This document shows positions 60,308 to 64,000 of a stretch of 64,000 bases of DNA, piece by piece (positions within the stretch are counted from its first letter, which is position 1; every line of letters begins with the position of its first letter). The notes beneath the pieces were generated by a model, which was not told the origin of the DNA, made no database searches, and saw only the letters and a list, made by a program, of their open reading frames with translations. This DNA comes from Spisula solida (Eukaryota > Mollusca > Bivalvia > Venerida > Mactridae): the NCBI GenBank assembly GCA_947247005.1, contig OX365955.1, positions 18,147,322-18,211,321 of the forward strand, in the 5' to 3' direction. The translations under genes were made by a program, and so were the position numbers.

Positions 60308-62206
60308 TGTAGCAACGTTAAATGTCGCATCGACGCTAAATGTCGCACTTGACGTTAAATGTCGCAAGGCTGACGCTAAATGTCGCAACCGACGCTAAAT
60401 GTCGCAATCCACCCTGACGCTAAATGTCGCATCTGTGACGTTAAATGTCGCAACAAACTGGCCTGACGTTAAATGTCGCAACATTAACGCTAAATGTCGC
60501 AATCCTTTATAAACACTCAGTTGTAGTATTACTGTTCTAGTTTTAGCCCAGACGTATCCACAGTTATTAGGGGTTTTCCCAAAGGGGTTCGACACATAAG
60601 CATTTAGTGATAAAAAACTGTTTTAAAAAAAAATATTTTTTTTTACTTCTACTATGTAAATGAATATTGTATGAAATTTACACAGTACTGTAGAAATAAA
60701 AAAAAATTGTTTAAAAAAAAAATTAATCACTGCATGTTCATGACTGTGTCGAACTCGTAAAAATGCCGTACGGACCATTCGGATTGATAATCACCCTCGG
60801 GCTAAAGCCACTCGGGCGATTATGCTTCCTGTGGGCCGATTATCTAGACCCCGTCCTACACAGCCGTGCATTATCCTCTAAGTAACTCATCGTGCGGGTT
60901 TGAATACTACTTTCCGTTAACACAAATAAATTGATGTCAACAGAATTTCAATTATGATTTACATAATTATTTATTTAGTGTATTTTGCATTGTTCGACAA
61001 ATACTCGGTAACTGCAACTACACAGACCTTGGTCGTGATGAAACCAGTATAATAAAGTATAATCCGTAACGAAACGGGTTTCTACCGGGCATACCGTATA
61101 ATGTATAACCATAATTCGGGTATATGCCGCTATGTTCTTCCCTGCCTCCATCGGTATGAAACGCACTTTACTGGGACTCAATCGGTGTAGAGTCAGGGTT
61201 CAGCGCAGTTCAAATAATGTCGGTATACCACGGTTTATAAATAAATAAAATAGAAAATACCAGAATTGGTTTGCACCTATAGTGGATATCGAACCCATAC
61301 TGTACGACGTCATACGGTCGGATCAACACGGTGGTTCGTCACGGTTAGCCCGATTCGACTAAGCAGTTCACGATGTCTCTAAGGTTCATACAACGGTACA
61401 AACCGGGGGTGCTAAACCGGCACAAGGTCTGCTGTCAGCCCAGAACCGGGATACACCGTGGATACAGCAGGATAATCCGTACTGAGACCGGGATGCAACA
61501 TCGCGGTAGAGCTAATGTGTAGCCCCGGTTGTAATCCAGTTTTGACTCCATATTTCGATTCTGTTGAAATCTTGACCATTCCTCCCGGTAGCTACTGATG
61601 ACTCCACGGGGCTTTAAACATTTTAAAACAACCGGGTTCTTTTGCCAGTTTGACAAGAGTATCACGGTTCGCCACGGTTCGTCTTGCCGATCCAGTGTTG
61701 TTACGGTTGTACGACGGTTCACTGAACCGGGTATACCGAGTAAGATTCGGCTCATCCCGTTAAACCTAAAGGGGTTTGACACATAAACTTGCACTGATTA
61801 AAAACTGTTTTCAAAAAATATTTTTTTTATTTCTACTGTGTACATTTTATACAATATACATGTACTTAGTAGAAGTAAAAAAAAAATTGAAAACAGTTTT
61901 TAATCATTGCAGACTTATGTGTCGAACCCCTTTGGGTAAATCCCTAATAACTTTGGATACGTCTGGACTAAAACTAGAACCGTAATACTATAAAATAGTG
62001 TTTATAAAGGATTGCGACATTTAGCGTTAATGTTGCGACATTTAACGTCAGGCCAGTTTGTTGCGACATTTAACGTCACAGATGCGACATTTAGCGTCAG
62101 GGTGGATTGCGACATTTAGCGTCGGTTGCGACATTTAGCGTCAGCCTTGCGACATTTAACGTCAAGTGCGACATTTAGCGTCGATGCGACATTTAACGTT
62201 GCTACA
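60308..62206. mobile_element. 1.9-kb foldback element with mirrored TGCGACATTTARCGTC arrays
   Basis: The terminal inverted repeat is TGTAGCAACGTTAAATGTCG...CGTTGCTACA, flanked by TTCAC direct repeats (60303-60307 and 62207-62211). The left arm (60308-60755) holds nine GACGYTAAATGTCGCA words. The right arm (61765-62206) holds nine TGCGACATTTARCGTC words, with the same irregular spacers in mirror order. Inside each arm is a further palindrome built from AAAGGGGTTYGACACATAA and AAAAACTGTTTT (about 60585-60755 and 61765-61938). The centre (60756-61764) has no recognised gene. A long terminal inverted repeat plus target duplication points to a Foldback-type DNA element; the transposase source is unknown. 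Confidence 0.8.
60756..61764. other. Non-coding core of the foldback element
   Basis: It includes CACCCTCGGGCTAAAGCCACTCGGGCG (about 60793), an inverted CTCGGGC/GCCCGAG-type motif. A tRNA-like stretch lies on the minus strand near 61362-61270 (box B GGGTTCGATATCC). It also has CCGGGTATACCG/CGGTTCG words. The 119-codon minus frame 61435-61794 shows no domain and is probably chance. Confidence 0.45.
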
Positions 62207-62211
62207 TTCAC

Positions 62212-62487
62212 CCTTACTGTTCTATAGAAATTAGAAACGTCGACGGTATACTTATAATATACTTAGTGTGCAGGTTTATTTTCTGCGGTACTATGTTACA
62301 TAGAACGGTACTAAGTTACATTGTACGTTCTTTGAACCAAGCTTTACATAGTAAAGCACCTTGTTCGTTCTACGGGATTAAGAACTCTCGAAAAATTTAA
62401 AATACAGAAATTTCATTGGCTGACAACTAAACCTGCACACTAAAATTCGCTCCCGTCGACATTTCTAATTTCTATAGAACCGTAAGG
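62212..62487. mobile_element. 276-bp MITE-like element abutting the foldback element
   Basis: The left end CCTTACTGTTCTATAGAAAT-TAGAAACGTCGACGG is matched in reverse complement by the right end (CCGTCGACATTTCTAATTTC-TATAGAACCGTAAGG, to 62487). GTGTGCAGGTTT pairs inside with AAACCTGCACAC. The first base follows directly on the TTCAC duplication of the foldback element. It has no coding capacity. Confidence 0.75.
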
Positions 62488-64000
62488 ACAAAAAGTACAT
62501 ACATCCTACTTTCGAATTAGGTATATTTGTACTACATTTTGACTTTGAATTTGGCTTTTCATATACAAAATGTACGTATGCTTTTTCTGCCCGATATGTC
62601 ACACGTGTCAAAAAGTGCACAAATTTAAATTGCGACGAAATGTTGTGCCAAAATATTTAAAGAAGTTTGTATGTTTTTACAAAACAACGACTCAACCTAA
62701 AAGTACATATGTATATAATTGTCTGTAATTTGCATAGGCACATGGTTTCAAATTATCTGAGTGTACCCTATGTATAATTTATCAATATCTGAGTGTATCC
62801 TATGTATAGAAAAGGTTGTGCAGTGTCGATGTTTAACCACCACGGATATGACGTTACGAAAGTTGGTACCTAGTTTTTCTACAGTTGCCAAAGCAAACAC
62901 GGATCGACACCATTTCCTGTGACGTCATATCCGTCAAGGATACACAAACTAATGCGATTTTTCACACCACAACATTGTGCTTATTAACATTTAAAATACT
63001 TAGTGGCAGGTGTACATTTTGATTTTTAGGGTCAAGGGGAGGTAACCCTGTTGGATATTGCCTTTTGAGGCCAAAAGTCTGCATTTTAAAACCTAAATTG
63101 GGCTTCATTCTTATCATTGTTTTCTTTATTTCGGTCGTCGTGATAAGAACATACAGTGTCACATGAAATCGAACTTGACCGAGCGAGAACATGAACTTAA
63201 CCGCTGAAAGTCCAAGCTTCAGTTGTCAAAAGCTCGAAAATCCAAGTCACAGCTTTCAAAAAGCTGATAGACGTAGTTTCATAAGATTGAGTGTACGTTT
63301 TTTGTTTGTACAAGTCGATTTTCTGAAAGCATGAATAAACCTAAGCAATCCGTTCTCACTTTGGCATTCGTCTGGGAATGACCGTGGCCGTTACATTAAC
63401 AATACTGATGGTGTTATGCTGCAATAGCTCTACTGCACTGGGTGTACATTAAAATGTCAACAGAAAAAACTTGCACTTTTCAATATGGGTCGTCGTCCCA
63501 GCATGACATTGAGGGATTGGAAGCCACTGAAAACAACGCCGCGCAGTATTCTAACGTGCATAGTCACATTGTTCGTCATTTTCTGGTCCGGTATAGACAA
63601 AATAACAGTGCAAGTCAAGACGACCGAAGAGAACGACACAACACGTCGAACGTCATCTAGTGACGTCATCCAAAATTCAGATATTTGGCATATATGTGTT
63701 GTTCTAGAAATGACAACGGACACCGTTGACATTCGTAAGAAGTAAGTTCCACAGCCCGAGGCCGACGATGCATCGCATTTGTTCGGAGTCGTGCAGGATA
63801 CAATAGAGATTGAGAAGCTTCAGAATTTTGGTTTCGACCCCCTATGTGTTTAATGGTGTTATTTTGTGACATTTATGTAACGTGTTTTGTGGTGATCATC
63901 CTTTAGGGCGCATTGCTGTGCCTCATATTTCCGTGGTACCCCTATTTCCGTGGTATGGGATATAAACAGTTGTGTTGACCACCCACACAAAATTCACCTG
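62488..64000. other. Intergenic with small repeats
   Basis: ATCTGAGTGTAYCCTATGTATA is tandemly duplicated near 62756-62808. CGGATATGACGT (about 62844) and ACGTCATATCCG (about 62921) form a small inverted repeat. CTATTTCCGTGGTA is repeated near 63933-63955. The overlapping frames at 63442-63745 have no recognised domain. No gene is called. Confidence 0.4.

Noticed and set aside
61435..61794. 119-codon minus frame in the foldback core
   Set aside because: No recognisable domain, and it lies within a non-coding repeat core and overlaps an inverted arm.

Overview
The window looks like non-coding-dominated, AT-rich nuclear DNA from an animal, most likely a marine mollusc and probably a bivalve. 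Reasons: no bacterial-style gene packing; spliced-gene signals (a TATA box, GT-AG intron borders and AATAAA signals around a small secreted-protein gene); CR1/jockey-type non-LTR retrotransposons; tRNA-derived SINE heads; many short inverted-repeat elements; and frequent ACATGTACATGTA-like words. The species cannot be named from sequence alone.

Only two host genes are supported. They are convergent paralogues about 6 kb apart (CDS 38650-39060 on + and 45018-45533 on -). Each encodes a signal peptide and a six-cysteine domain resembling the FGF-binding-protein (FGFBP) family. The minus-strand copy has a TATA box, a short 5' untranslated exon, an intron whose acceptor lies 7 bases before the start codon, an acidic C-terminal tail and a poly(A) signal. 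The plus-strand copy has lost the acidic tail through a reading-frame shift, yet the tail is still readable in another frame just downstream.

The most structured region is 47.6-59.0 kb, a nest of mobile elements. A roughly 6.1-kb minus-strand LINE (ORF1, then an ORF2 with endonuclease and reverse transcriptase) sits between two pieces of an unnamed inverted-repeat element, here called X. A second, intact copy of X (53354-55882, with a 6-bp target duplication TATATC) is inserted inside the LINE endonuclease. A 5'-truncated LINE tail on the opposite strand is inserted between endonuclease and reverse transcriptase. Removing both insertions on paper leaves one open ORF2 frame.

At 60308-62206 is a 1.9-kb foldback element. 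Its arms of about 450 bp each carry nine mirrored copies of a 16-mer (TGCGACATTTARCGTC), and it is bounded by TTCAC direct repeats. A separate short inverted-repeat element begins on the next base.

The rest is mostly intergenic DNA with satellites: 57-bp (10.47 kb), 40-bp (18.2 kb), 26-bp (26.3 kb), 24-bp with 240-bp higher-order structure (27.7-29.8 kb) and 41-bp (42.3 kb) arrays. There is also an (AAT)n run, several MITE-like inverted repeats, and SINE-like tRNA heads. The long open frames in the satellite arrays are repeat artefacts, not genes.
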